A stretch of DNA of 33,677 nt from Bacillota bacterium (GTDB lineage: Bacteria > Bacillota > Sulfobacillia > UBA8153), in the NCBI GenBank assembly GCA_007130145.1, contig SLSY01000092.1:1-33677 (forward strand), in the 5' to 3' direction. Each line of letters opens with the position of its first letter. Within the stretch, counting starts at the first letter, position 1. A model generated the notes under the pieces. It did not search any database. It had not been told where the DNA came from and saw only the letters and a program-made list of their open reading frames with translations. This document shows, piece by piece, positions 24,423 to 33,446 of this stretch. A program made the translations under genes and the position numbers.

Positions 24423-26693
24423 TCATGCTTTGTATACTTTGACTCCGAAGTCTGTCATGCAGGCACCCATGCCAGGGTCACGCAGTTTCCGCATCTCGGC
24501 AAACGTCATGTCAGGAATCAGGTCGCCATCATTGGCTCCCACTTGATAGGCCCGGGTCATATCGCGGCTCCAATGACCAAAACCGTGAACCACCTGCACG
24601 CAGTCGGGTCGGATTCCCTCAATGAGTCGAGCCTTTAACTTGATTCTCCCAACTCGGGATTCCACGTAAACCTCATCGCCATGGCGTATACCGAGTTTCT
24701 GACCGAGTTTCGCATTCATCGTAGCAAAATTCTCAGGGTACACTTCCATGATCAAGCGGTTGTTCTGAGTCTGTGTCATCTTGTGCATAGCCGGTCGCCC
24801 AATGAGAAAGTGGTACGGATATTCAACCGATGGTTGTTCCCTTCTCGGGGCCCAGTAGGGCAAGGGATCATATCCTGCCTCTTCCAACACCGTGGAATAA
24901 AGTTCAATCTTGCCGCTGGGGGTGTTGAACTCCGTCCGGGGTTGGAATGGCTGCCGATCCTCCCAAATACCCGTGGGGCTGTTGGTCAGTTCATCCCAGG
25001 AAGTTCCAATGGCCCGGAGCTGCGCATCAGTGAACTCAGCACCGGATACACCCCGGAAATACTCCCCATAGCCCATGGCCTCGGCCAGTTGCATGACAAT
25101 GGTCCCAAATCCCCGGGTTTCATGCAAGGGCGCAACCGCTGGTAACCGAACCGCGATTTGGGGGTACGTGCTGTGATACGAACGGGCTCCAAAGCCAGAT
25201 ATCTCCAACCAGTGGGGTTCGGGAAGAACCACGTCGGCCAAGTGAGCCATGTTGGAGGGATAGATTTCACAACACACCATGAAATCAAGGCTGGCCAATG
25301 CTTCTGTGGCCCTAACGGCATGGGGAAAAGACGTGGTGTTATAGCCTCGTACCAGCGCTGCCTTCAAAGGGTAGGGCTCCTCATTGAGAATGCCATGAGC
25401 CAACGTGGCAAAGTTGCCTTGGATACTCCCCTGGAAGAAGGGATTATCCTGTTCCCAGCCATCAATGCGCTCCCGTCTTGGCGTTGGATAGGCCGGTGGA
25501 GGAAAGACTGCATCCAGACCGGGCATACTCGGATTGCGAGGCAACGTCGTCCCCCCCGGACGATCAATGGTTCCAACCAGTGCATTGAGGATGATCTGCG
25601 CCTGGGCTAGTTTCCAACTATTGGAATAATTCGGACCCGCTCCATCCCGCTTGTGACTTGGGATGTGAGCCGGAGAAGTGCTGGCAAACTCACGGGCTAT
25701 ACGGACGATGGTCTCAGCATCGATACCGGTTATCTCAGCGGCCCATCCCGGCGTATATTCCTTGGCGAAGTGGCGTAATTTATCCATGCCGAAGGTGAAC
25801 TCATCAACGAATGCGCTGTCATAGCTCTTTTCTTCGATAATGACATGGATCATGGCCAAACAGAAGGCCAGATCTGTGCCCGGGACAATGGGGTGCCACT
25901 CATGAGCCTTGGAGGCCGTGACCGACTTATAGGGGTCAAGAATGACCATCCTTGCCCCTCGCTCTAAAGCACGGGTGGCATTGCGCACATGAGGATTCTT
26001 GCCTTTCCCCAGCCCATCCCAACCAAAGCCCAGGATGTAACGGGTATTCTCGATATCGTACGTCCACGGCTTGGCACCGCCGGTCACCATGGCTCGCCAC
26101 GCCGCTTGCTGCGTCGTAAAGCACGTCGACTGGTGGGCCACAAAGTTGGGCGTACCGATAGCCCTTCCTAAGCGTACCGAATAAGGATTGCTGCGTGAAA
26201 GCACCATGAAGGACTCCGGGCCATATTCAGCGATGACTCTGCTTAACCCCTCAGCCGCCCGTTCAATGGCTTCGTCCCAGGATATCTTGACAAAGCCCGG
26301 GTCCTCTCCCATTCCCTTGCGGGGATTGGTCCTTTTCATGGGAAACTTGGCTCGGTCAGGGTCATATAAGGTCGCAAGCGCGGTATGCCCTTTGACGCAA
26401 AGCCGTCCCCCTGCTCCTTGTGGATCAAAGGGATCTCCTGCGGCAAAATCATGAGGATTCCCGGCCAGATGCACCAACCGGCCACGATCAACATAGGCTT
26501 TGAGCCCACAGTTGGCACTGCAGACACTACAGTAGGTATGGACCATCTTCTCAGACTCTTCCACGATCCCTTCCCGGGTTCCACTCTTAACAAACGCAGG
26601 AACGGATATCCCCGTTCCCATTGCGATCCCCGTCCCCAGCGCCATCTTAAGGAAACCACGTCGATTTAGGCTGTAGTCGCTAGGTTTGGTCAT
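24423..26693 (-). CDS. Molybdopterin oxidoreductase catalytic subunit (Psr/Phs-type)
   Basis: This 756-residue protein is a DMSO-reductase-superfamily catalytic subunit. A twin-arginine signal (RRGFLK, Arg11-Arg12) directs export of the folded enzyme. The N-terminal [4Fe-4S] site is Cys55, Cys58, Cys62 and Cys99 (CSVCSANC ... RLCVKGH). HQSTC places Cys191 at the molybdenum-ligand position, as in polysulfide, thiosulfate and related reductases; selenocysteine is not used. The C-terminal molybdopterin-dinucleotide domain ends with GVKVYKA. The ATG at 26691-26693 overlaps the TorD-like stop codon (ATGA), with GGGAGG eleven bases upstream. The substrate cannot be read: a sulfur compound is plausible, arsenic or selenium oxyanions cannot be excluded. 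It is encoded with a dedicated chaperone, an Fe-S subunit, RnfD and RnfC. Confidence 0.94.
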   Translation of the reverse strand: MTKPSDYSLNRRGFLKMALGTGIAMGTGISVPAFVKSGTREGIVEESEKMVHTYCSVCSANCGLKAYVDRGRLVHLAGNPHDFAAGDPFDPQGAGGRLCVKGHTALATLYDPDRAKFPMKRTNPRKGMGEDPGFVKISWDEAIERAAEGLSRVIAEYGPESFMVLSRSNPYSVRLGRAIGTPNFVAHQSTCFTTQQAAWRAMVTGGAKPWTYDIENTRYILGFGWDGLGKGKNPHVRNATRALERGARMVILDPYKSVTASKAHEWHPIVPGTDLAFCLAMIHVIIEEKSYDSAFVDEFTFGMDKLRHFAKEYTPGWAAEITGIDAETIVRIAREFASTSPAHIPSHKRDGAGPNYSNSWKLAQAQIILNALVGTIDRPGGTTLPRNPSMPGLDAVFPPPAYPTPRRERIDGWEQDNPFFQGSIQGNFATLAHGILNEEPYPLKAALVRGYNTTSFPHAVRATEALASLDFMVCCEIYPSNMAHLADVVLPEPHWLEISGFGARSYHSTYPQIAVRLPAVAPLHETRGFGTIVMQLAEAMGYGEYFRGVSGAEFTDAQLRAIGTSWDELTNSPTGIWEDRQPFQPRTEFNTPSGKIELYSTVLEEAGYDPLPYWAPRREQPSVEYPYHFLIGRPAMHKMTQTQNNRLIMEVYPENFATMNAKLGQKLGIRHGDEVYVESRVGRIKLKARLIEGIRPDCVQVVHGFGHWSRDMTRAYQVGANDGDLIPDMTFAEMRKLRDPGMGACMTDFGVKVYKA

Positions 26694-27271
26694 GAATCCA
26701 TTTTCCTCCCTTCAAAATCCCATGGCGGACTGTGATTGTGATGCACCCGCTTCTCCCTCGCGAGAAAACGGCGTCCGTACTCAGCAACCGAACCATAGAA
26801 GTCCGCGTAACGATGACTCGCTATATCCTCCAACAACTGTGGGATCCACGTGCTCACATGTTGCTGAAAGAAACGAGCCGCTTCTGTTGTGGCACCATCA
26901 CCTCTTAAGTGAGCCATAAAAGATAGTTCCACCGCTGCATGGTCTTCTGGCAAAGGTGAACGTTCCAATTGCCAACCGGAGCGACGATAGAAATCCCTTA
27001 CCTGCACCCACGGTTCTTGCATGAGCAAGGGCTCAGTACCTCGGTAAATCGACTCATACGGTTTGACCCCACCCGGCAATAAGAAGAGACGAGCAAATTC
27101 TCGTTTCACAAGCATGGCATGTTCATCCTTATCCAACCACTGCTCAACCTTGTGCAGCAACGGTCGAACCATGGAATCACTGCTCTCGTCTTGGAGCACG
27201 GCGTTCAAGTCCTCCAGGGCCACCGCATCCGCCAAGAGCCCGGATAACAACGCATAATGCACGGAGAACAC
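26690..27271 (-). CDS. TorD/DmsD-family molybdoenzyme chaperone
   Basis: This 193-residue, mostly helical protein has the TorD-family pattern: EFARLFLLPGGVKPYESIYRG in the first half and LPEDHAAVELSFMAHL in the middle, where the PxDH and E.EFM-type motifs lie. Such chaperones bind the Tat signal of the catalytic subunit and hold it until cofactor insertion. The start is GTG (27269-27271) with GAGG upstream. It is the first gene of the operon and overlaps the catalytic subunit gene by four bases, so the two are translationally coupled, as expected for a dedicated chaperone. A short inverted repeat lies 23 bases upstream of its start. Confidence 0.9.
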   Translation of the reverse strand: MFSVHYALLSGLLADAVALEDLNAVLQDESSDSMVRPLLHKVEQWLDKDEHAMLVKREFARLFLLPGGVKPYESIYRGTEPLLMQEPWVQVRDFYRRSGWQLERSPLPEDHAAVELSFMAHLRGDGATTEAARFFQQHVSTWIPQLLEDIASHRYADFYGSVAEYGRRFLAREKRVHHNHSPPWDFEGRKMDS

Positions 27272-27293
27272 CTCGCTTCCTCACCATTCCCAC

Positions 27294-27316
27294 TGCCATG
27301 GGGTAGCGTCATGGCA
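27294..27316. promoter_or_regulatory. Inverted repeat upstream of the molybdoenzyme operon
   Basis: TGCCATG (27294-27300) and CATGGCA (27310-27316) form perfect 7-base arms around a 9-base spacer. On the minus strand a weak promoter-like pair lies further upstream, TTGACG (27376-27381) and AAAAAT (27352-27357) with 18 bases between, so the repeat would fall in the transcribed leader or overlap an operator. No regulator gene is adjacent. Confidence 0.4.
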
Positions 27317-27421
27317 ACGATACACAACAAAAATACTTCTACTCCCCCACGATTTTTCCTGCCATGATTACGTGTCGTCAAGTAGTGTAGATTTCCGCCT
27401 CGGTCCCGGCGCTCGTATGGT

Positions 27422-27745
27422 CTACCCTGCGATGGCTTGTGCTAACGGATACGCCCACGTAGTGACCTCTTCATCGGGTCGACACAGTTTCTTCATAGAC
27501 TCCTGGCTTTGATCGCATCGCCGCACGGCCCACTCATCGTCCTGCTCAGCTAGGATGGAGCCGGCCCGGCGCATCAGTGACGGGCGGCGAGGGAAGCTGC
27601 CTACCACCTCCCCTCTTGGCTTGGTTTCCTTGTGCATTCTCTCGAGTGGGTACGTCGAGTAGAGCGGCCGCCCATGTTCGGCGGGGAAACTCACATCGGC
27701 CAGGATCTCTTCTTCGGCCTCCTCCAACAGCTGGACACCCGGGAG
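27422..27745 (-). mobile_element. IS256-family transposase C-terminal remnant
   Basis: About 100 codons match the C-terminal end of IS256 (Mutator-type) transposases: LLEEAEEEILADVSFPAEH, then STYPLERMHKETKPRGEVVG, SFPRRPSLMRRAGSILAEQ, DDEW and SQESMKKL. Intact members have the same blocks (STNPLERLNKE, VVGIFP, EEW). The frame is open upstream to 27928, but that part is unrelated and crosses the dispersed repeat. The N-terminal and central catalytic parts are absent and no terminal inverted repeats were seen, so the element cannot move. It marks an old insertion between the molybdoenzyme operon and the cyclophilin gene. Confidence 0.75.
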
Positions 27746-27810
27746 AAAGCGTTTGACCAGAGCCGTCGCCACCATTGCCCGTTGACGGCTGGCCTCTTTC
27801 CGGCTCGGTG

Positions 27811-27901
27811 GGAGGAAGAGGCTGCCGCGCCCGTAAAACCAAAGGCCCTGAAGGGAGAGACGGTGAGAATCTCCCCTCAGGGCCCAGAGCCTACTTCCCT
27901 T
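27811..27901. repeat. Dispersed hairpin repeat, copy B
   Basis: About 91 bases align with copy A at 18846-18938 in the same orientation at roughly 80% identity by eye. The stem bases differ between copies while the ability to pair is largely kept. Copy B lies directly behind the cyclophilin gene and next to the transposase remnant. Confidence 0.6.
27844..27884 (-). terminator. Hairpin terminator of the cyclophilin gene
   Basis: GGCCCTGA / TCAGGGCC (8 bp) continues after one mismatch into GGGAGA / TCTCCC (6 bp), with a loop of about 11 bases. On the minus strand the stem starts 16 bases past the cyclophilin stop and is followed by TTTGGTTTT. Confidence 0.65.
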
Positions 27902-28427
27902 ATGCGTTCGTAATCTTGTCGGGTTCATCGCTGTTCTGGCCGAAGGTATCCACCGTGACCTCCTGCATGCGCTGATCGACCACAGGCTTGTCGTTGGGGT
28001 TGCGCTCGGCCGCCACGATGCGGTCTACCGCCTTCATGCCTTCGATCACCTGACCAAAAGCGGCGTACTTCCCGTCAAGATGGGGTGCGTCGGCCACCAT
28101 GATGAAAAACTGGCAGCCAGCTGAATCAGGATGGCCCGAACGGGCCATGGAGATGACGCCCCGCTGGTGCCGGATGGGATTGGCATGGCCTTTTTCGGCA
28201 AACTCTCCTTTGATGCTGTAGCCGGGATTGCCCGTGCCTGTGCCCTGAGGACATCCCCCCTGGATCATGAAGCCGGGAATAATGCGGTGAAACAGGAGGC
28301 CGTCATAGAAGCCATCCTTCACCAGGGAGATGAAATTGTTCACTGTATTCGGCGCACTCTGGGGATCAAGGGCGACCTTGATCACTGCACCGTCTTCCAT
28401 CTTGATGGTAACCAGGGGACTTTTCAT
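27900..28427 (-). CDS. Cyclophilin-type peptidyl-prolyl isomerase
   Basis: This 175-residue cytoplasmic protein is a bacterial cyclophilin that speeds cis-trans isomerisation of proline peptide bonds. Active-site residues are visible in FHRIIPGFMIQGG (catalytic Arg48, Phe53, Gln56), ISMARSGHPDSAGCQFFI, and HLDGKYAAFGQV, where a histidine replaces the tryptophan that binds cyclosporin in eukaryotic forms. No signal peptide or membrane segment is present. The ATG at 28425-28427 is preferred because GGAAGG lies nine bases upstream; an in-frame ATG three codons earlier directly abuts that ribosome site. It stands alone and ends in a hairpin terminator within repeat copy B. Confidence 0.95.
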   Translation of the reverse strand: MKSPLVTIKMEDGAVIKVALDPQSAPNTVNNFISLVKDGFYDGLLFHRIIPGFMIQGGCPQGTGTGNPGYSIKGEFAEKGHANPIRHQRGVISMARSGHPDSAGCQFFIMVADAPHLDGKYAAFGQVIEGMKAVDRIVAAERNPNDKPVVDQRMQEVTVDTFGQNSDEPDKITNA

Positions 28428-28666
28428 TGCTATCATCCTTCCTTAACGTTGCAGCCATGACCGGCGTTGTGCACGTTCTCGGCCCGTTTCTATCCTGTCC
28501 CGTTTCGTGATGGTCCCCTCCGATACCTTTGTATTCTAACGTCCGGTCAATTGCACCGGGCCCGCTGGGCAGCAGCTGTAGGCTGACAACCGCCTCCTAG
28601 TAGCACCATAAAGATGACGTACGCACGGGGGACATGAGAAGGGTAAGAGGCAACGTCTATGATGCG

Positions 28667-28699
28667 AAGGGGCGGGGCCCCACTGGTGCCCCGCCCCTT
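28667..28699 (-). terminator. Hairpin downstream of the beta-helix/SLH gene
   Basis: AAGGGGCGGGGC (28667-28678) pairs perfectly with GCCCCGCCCCTT (28688-28699) across a 9-base loop, about 22 bases past the stop codon. There is no T-tract on the minus strand, but stem strength and placement support a terminator. Confidence 0.6.
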
Positions 28700-28721
28700 G
28701 TCACCCATGATGTTCCCTCAC

Positions 28722-31700
28722 TTACTCCGCCTGGCGCCAGAACCGGGCCAGCATAGTCGCGGCTTCGGCCCGGGTGGCATGGGCCCCCGGAACCAGCTGC
28801 TGCGCGCTCTTTCCTGTCACAATTCCCTCGGCGATGGCAAGAGCCATGGCCCCTCGTGCCCAGCTCTTGACCGCTTGGCCGTCAGCATACTCGGCCAGCC
28901 ACTCCTCTACGGCCTCTTCATCGAGAGCTTCGCTCTGGCCTGAGAGCAGCAAGGCCCGTCCGATCATGGTCGCCAGCTGCTCGCGCGTAATGAGGTCGCC
29001 CGGACCGAAGGTGCCGTCATCATAGCCGGTAATGAGTCCGGCGGACACCGCCGCTTGTAGCGGTTGGTAGTACCAGGCCGTTTGCTCTACGTCCGTAAAG
29101 CCCAGCGCTCCTTGCTCCAAGGGCAATTCCAGCGCTCGAGCCAGCATCACGGCAAATTCGGCTCGCGTAACCAGGCCCTCGGGAGCAAACTGACCGTCGG
29201 GATAGCCCCGAACCACGTGACGCGCTGCCATCAGCTCGATATCCGCACGTGCCCAGTGTCCCACGATGTCATCGAAGGTGCGCTCGGTGCTGCCCACAAC
29301 GAAGCGGCTGAAGCTGTGTAGCTTGACGACAAGATCATTGCCCACCAAACGTCCCCCGACAAAGCGCATGCTTCCGTCAGGCATCACCAAATAGAGCCCG
29401 ACTTTAGCCGGATCGGTAATGCGTTCCATCTCATATGCGGTAAGGTGCACGGTGAGAACCAGGGGAGGAGCAAAGCGCCTTACCTCCATCTCTTCGCCAT
29501 CCTTGATCAGACGGGCCAGGAAATCAAAGGAGCGCTTAATGAGCGTAAAGTCCTCCGGCACATCAAGATCCTCCCAAGCCTGGGGTTCCTGATCTCCCGC
29601 ACGGGTGGTGACGGTGACGATGAGTTCACCTTCGCTGCCCGCTGCCTCTGGTGGAACGGTTAGGGTGAAACGCGCATAGTCATGGAACCATTCACCGCCT
29701 GTACCAGCAGGGAAACTTCGGGATTCTGTCACGTCAAACTCCCAGGGAGTGGTCGGTATCCAGGGCGGCATGGGATCATACACCGGTCCCGCATCGCGGA
29801 CGGTCGCCTCGGCCCCATCCGCAAAGAGACTGCTGATGGTGGCCGTGCCCAGCCCCGTCTTGGTCACCAGGCCCTGCTGGCTCACCCTGGCAATGGACGG
29901 GTCGCTGCTGTCATAACGAGCAAAGCGACCGTCCACCGCCTTCACACTCTTCTCCTGATCGTGATGGACAAGCGTTGCCATAAGGGTCAGCGCGCCTTGT
30001 TGTCCCACGTTCAGCTCGAGGAGCTGGGGGTGGATGGCAGCCGAATAGATCCAATCGTCAAGCACGAAGGTCACACCGGGACCGCTGGTCTGACCCTGCC
30101 GGAGCCCATCGGCATGCCCCCACCAATTGCTGCTTATGTCCAGTTCGGGGTGGTCTATCATAATCATCGCCTTAGGAGCAGACTCTGCCTCTGTCACCAC
30201 GATAGCGGGCCCATCATGACGAAACTCATTAAACATGATGATGAAGCCAGAGAAATCACACCCGTCATCACGGTACATATCGATGCCCGTCCCGGTCGGA
30301 CTGTCTGTGAAACGGTTGCCGGTTAGCGTGACGGTTCCCCATTGGCCCGCGTACCCATCCAAGACCACAGCTGCCTCGGCAAAGCCAGAGAACCAGTTCC
30401 CTGAGACGGTCAGATTCCTCTCCCCCGAGGTGGGCCAAGCTACCAAGCCCCAACCGGTCCCAGCGACGCGGTTCCACGACACCTCCATATCTGCTTGGTA
30501 TGCCTCACATGCGATGGCCATCTCAAAGGGTCCCGTCACCTCGTTGTCGGTGACAGTGACCTCTCCGGCAGCCACAAACCCGATGCCGAAGCCGTGGTGG
30601 TACGCCTCTTGGTTCCCAAGCTCCCACGCCTGCACCAACTCCTCCAGTGATCCGGCCGTAGCGCTGGGTAACAGACCATCGCCGGCAGCCAGCATTTCAT
30701 TGCCAGTGATAGTAAGCTGCGCATTCTCATCTACCCTGGCAAAAATACCGGACCAGCCCACCTCCAAGGAGTTGTTCTGCACCACACTCTCCAGCACTGG
30801 TGCGGGCAAAATGTCCATTGTAACCGCCTGTGAACCCCCAGTTTCGGGTCCCAGTGACAGTTCGATACCCACCCAATGACCCACTACTTCGTTATCCTCG
30901 ACAGAAAGAACACCGCTGGTTTGGTCGAGGTAAATACCTGTGTTACCTCGTCTTTCCACCGCGTTGCTCAGGCCACCATAGATATGGTTATCTATGACAT
31001 GAACCTCGGCGTTGTGAGATGTGCCAATCCACACCCCTTCTTGGTTGTGCACTAAGATATTGTCCCGAATATTGGCCTCCACCAGGACAGAAGGCATGGC
31101 CAGAGTTACGTAGATAGGCCTATCTCCCAGGCTAGAAACATAAATAGCACGGTGAAATCCTTCCACCGTGTTCCCAATGATATCCAGCTGCCCGGCATGC
31201 AAGGTGTTGACATAGATTGCTGCCGCCATGCCCTTAATCTGCGTCGACAAGATGTCAGTACGCACCGTGTTGTTCTCGATGCGGATGTCAGCCGTTGCCG
31301 AAAAGCCAGAGGTCATACCCAGATAAATTCCCTGGTAGCCTGATCCTTCGATGACATTCTCGCCAACATCCAGGGTGCTCGCCTCAAGAGCGCCCAGAAT
31401 ACGTATGGCGCGGAGGCTTTCGATATGATTGTCGAGAATCCTCACCATGGAATCATAAACAGAGGCCTCGAGCTGGGCCAGATTGGAATACTGCCCGATG
31501 ACTACCCCTTCATCAAGCTGGTCAATGACATTCCCGGCAATAGTGACGTGGGATTCCCTGATTCCTCTTAGGAGGATGCCTTGACTTCCGGGATATCCTG
31601 CTTGATACCCATCGGTGCTGCGAAACGTGTTATCCGCAATCGTCAACGTCGCTACGGTCAGACTCTCCCAGAAAAGGATCCCTGCATCCTCCACATCGAT

Positions 31701-32576
31701 AATTTCGTTATCCGTGATGGTGAGAGTAGCGTTGTCAATGGGGCCCCATACGTCGATCGCCACTTGCAGGTCAGACCACTCGTTGTCTCGTATGAGCAAT
31801 TGGGCATCTGCGCCGATCCCATTCAGGACCAGGCCTTCTCCTGCCCGGTTCCCGTTCACCACGTTGCCTGCGAAAAGGCCCTCGGTGTTTGCCCAGTCCG
31901 AGAGAATGAAAGCCGTACTGGGAGCAGGATTGCCACCCGCATAGGTATTGTCCGTGATGACCACCCATGCATCCTGGGCACCCACTAACGCCACGGCACA
32001 GTTACCGTAAATCTCATTATCGCGAAAAACGATCTCGCCACCAATGGCTTGGTCCACCGCCAGCGCCGTCGCTACCGCTGTGAAGCTGCACTCAATCACC
32101 TCTACCGTAGCAGTGACGGTGTCAGACCCGACACCCGCGGCTAAGCCATGAAAATCGCAACCAATGACATAGCCCGAGGCACCTTCATTGAACTCGATGC
32201 CGGTCTCAGTACCCCCATTGATGGGAGCAATGGTAAAGCCCTGGATCGTCACACCCGTCGCATCGATGAAGATGAGGGAGCCTTCGTTTCCCTCGCCCTG
32301 AATCTCTGCCCCTTCGTCGCTTATGAGGGTGAGATCAGATGTTTCAATGCGTAGTGCCTCCGGATAGTCTCCGGGTCCCACCCGCACGGTTTCACCTGCT
32401 TGGGCTGCATCAATGGCCGCCTGAATGGTATGATAACCCTCGGGTCGACCATCGATAGAAACTCCTGGATCTCCTACGGCCATGACCTGTGCACCCATCA
32501 GGACCAGCACCATCATGGTGCACACCGAAAGTGCCAGTCCCCTACCCATCCGTTGCGCCAATCTCTTCTGTATCAT
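28722..32576 (-). CDS. Secreted beta-helix protein with SLH cell-surface anchor
   Basis: This 1284-residue protein starts with a signal peptide (cleavage likely after Ala33). Residues about 40-840 form a right-handed parallel beta-helix: many PbH1/NosD-like turns with recurring D/N-N-x-I/V and G-I-x-L patterns. A bacterial Ig-like (BIG2) segment (DPSIARVSQQGLVTKTG) and an uncharacterised beta domain follow. The last 185 residues are three SLH domains (HWARADIELMAARHVVRGY; ITREQLATMIGRAL; TRAEAATMLARFW), which bind pyruvylated secondary wall polymer. The protein should sit on the outer surface. Beta-helices of this kind bind or cleave polysaccharides, but I see no clear catalytic set. The ATG at 32574-32576 has GGAGG four bases upstream. 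It is divergent from the CBS gene across 282 bases. Confidence 0.92.
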   Translation of the reverse strand: MIQKRLAQRMGRGLALSVCTMMVLVLMGAQVMAVGDPGVSIDGRPEGYHTIQAAIDAAQAGETVRVGPGDYPEALRIETSDLTLISDEGAEIQGEGNEGSLIFIDATGVTIQGFTIAPINGGTETGIEFNEGASGYVIGCDFHGLAAGVGSDTVTATVEVIECSFTAVATALAVDQAIGGEIVFRDNEIYGNCAVALVGAQDAWVVITDNTYAGGNPAPSTAFILSDWANTEGLFAGNVVNGNRAGEGLVLNGIGADAQLLIRDNEWSDLQVAIDVWGPIDNATLTITDNEIIDVEDAGILFWESLTVATLTIADNTFRSTDGYQAGYPGSQGILLRGIRESHVTIAGNVIDQLDEGVVIGQYSNLAQLEASVYDSMVRILDNHIESLRAIRILGALEASTLDVGENVIEGSGYQGIYLGMTSGFSATADIRIENNTVRTDILSTQIKGMAAAIYVNTLHAGQLDIIGNTVEGFHRAIYVSSLGDRPIYVTLAMPSVLVEANIRDNILVHNQEGVWIGTSHNAEVHVIDNHIYGGLSNAVERRGNTGIYLDQTSGVLSVEDNEVVGHWVGIELSLGPETGGSQAVTMDILPAPVLESVVQNNSLEVGWSGIFARVDENAQLTITGNEMLAAGDGLLPSATAGSLEELVQAWELGNQEAYHHGFGIGFVAAGEVTVTDNEVTGPFEMAIACEAYQADMEVSWNRVAGTGWGLVAWPTSGERNLTVSGNWFSGFAEAAVVLDGYAGQWGTVTLTGNRFTDSPTGTGIDMYRDDGCDFSGFIIMFNEFRHDGPAIVVTEAESAPKAMIMIDHPELDISSNWWGHADGLRQGQTSGPGVTFVLDDWIYSAAIHPQLLELNVGQQGALTLMATLVHHDQEKSVKAVDGRFARYDSSDPSIARVSQQGLVTKTGLGTATISSLFADGAEATVRDAGPVYDPMPPWIPTTPWEFDVTESRSFPAGTGGEWFHDYARFTLTVPPEAAGSEGELIVTVTTRAGDQEPQAWEDLDVPEDFTLIKRSFDFLARLIKDGEEMEVRRFAPPLVLTVHLTAYEMERITDPAKVGLYLVMPDGSMRFVGGRLVGNDLVVKLHSFSRFVVGSTERTFDDIVGHWARADIELMAARHVVRGYPDGQFAPEGLVTRAEFAVMLARALELPLEQGALGFTDVEQTAWYYQPLQAAVSAGLITGYDDGTFGPGDLITREQLATMIGRALLLSGQSEALDEEAVEEWLAEYADGQAVKSWARGAMALAIAEGIVTGKSAQQLVPGAHATRAEAATMLARFWRQAE

Positions 32577-32858
32577 AGTTCCTCCCCTCGCCGCACCCCG
32601 TTCATTGGGCGCCAGCGTGAATTAGTACTTCATAACTCTTTCGCTCCACCGCAACCTCCTCCTCCCTATATCACCAGTACAATAGCTGAAAGCCAAAAAG
32701 CAACGCCTCTCGGGCACACGCTCGAGGAAACGAGATGGGAGCCTTGCGGCCCGACGGCAGTGTGATTCTCGATTGCCTTGTACGGTGGATAAGTGACATG
32801 GCCAAGACAAAAGGATCCCGCCCCGACAGTGTGGAATCAGATCACGAGGTGATAAGCA

Positions 32859-33344
32859 ATGTTGGCAAAAGACGTAATGAAGAGCCCAGTGATCACCATA
32901 TCCGAAAACGATACCCTGGCCGATGTGGCCCGTGTCCTTCAAGAACACAACATCAGTGGTTTGCCGGTTCTAAACGACAAGGGCGAGTTGGTGGGCATCA
33001 TTACCGAGCACGATCTGATCCATCGCAGCCAGCAGCTGCAGGTGCACGTTTTACCCAGTGTGTTCGGCTGGATCTCCCCTCATACCAGTCTGGACGAAAT
33101 CGCCAGGTATAGCCAAGGGCTATGCACGGTGGCAGAAACACCGGTACACAAGGTAATGACCCGCAAGGTGTTTTCGGTGGAAGAAGATGAGTCTCTCGAA
33201 TCCGTGGCCCAGGTTATGGCTCGGCGCCGCATCAACCGCGTACCGGTAACGCGCAACCAAAAGCTGGTCGGTATCATTAGCCGGGGCGAGTTGGTCTGGG
33301 CTATGAGCAACCTTTGTGAGCGCAAGCCCGGAGTCCTGTCTTAG
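32859..33344 (+). CDS. CBS-domain-pair protein
   Basis: A 161-residue cytoplasmic protein made of two CBS domains. The first (residues 1-60) has MKSPVITISENDTLADVARVL and GLPVLNDKGELVGIITEHDL; the second (about 95-150) has VMTRKVFSVEEDESLESVAQVM and RVPVTRNQKLVGIISRGEL. Between them lies a 35-residue insert with aromatic residues. Stand-alone CBS pairs sense adenosine nucleotides or SAM and regulate partners; which ligand and partner apply here is unknown. The ATG at 32859 is preceded by GAGGTGAT five bases upstream. It is followed by a strong hairpin terminator and has no same-strand neighbours. Confidence 0.92.
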   Translation: MLAKDVMKSPVITISENDTLADVARVLQEHNISGLPVLNDKGELVGIITEHDLIHRSQQLQVHVLPSVFGWISPHTSLDEIARYSQGLCTVAETPVHKVMTRKVFSVEEDESLESVAQVMARRRINRVPVTRNQKLVGIISRGELVWAMSNLCERKPGVLS

Positions 33345-33446
33345 GTCGAAGCACAAGGCTTTCTCCGGCAAAAGGCGCTTGAGGCGCAGCCGACGTCACG
33401 CTGCTTGCCCCGCTAGAGACGGTGGGTTTGTGAGTGAGTACCGGCC

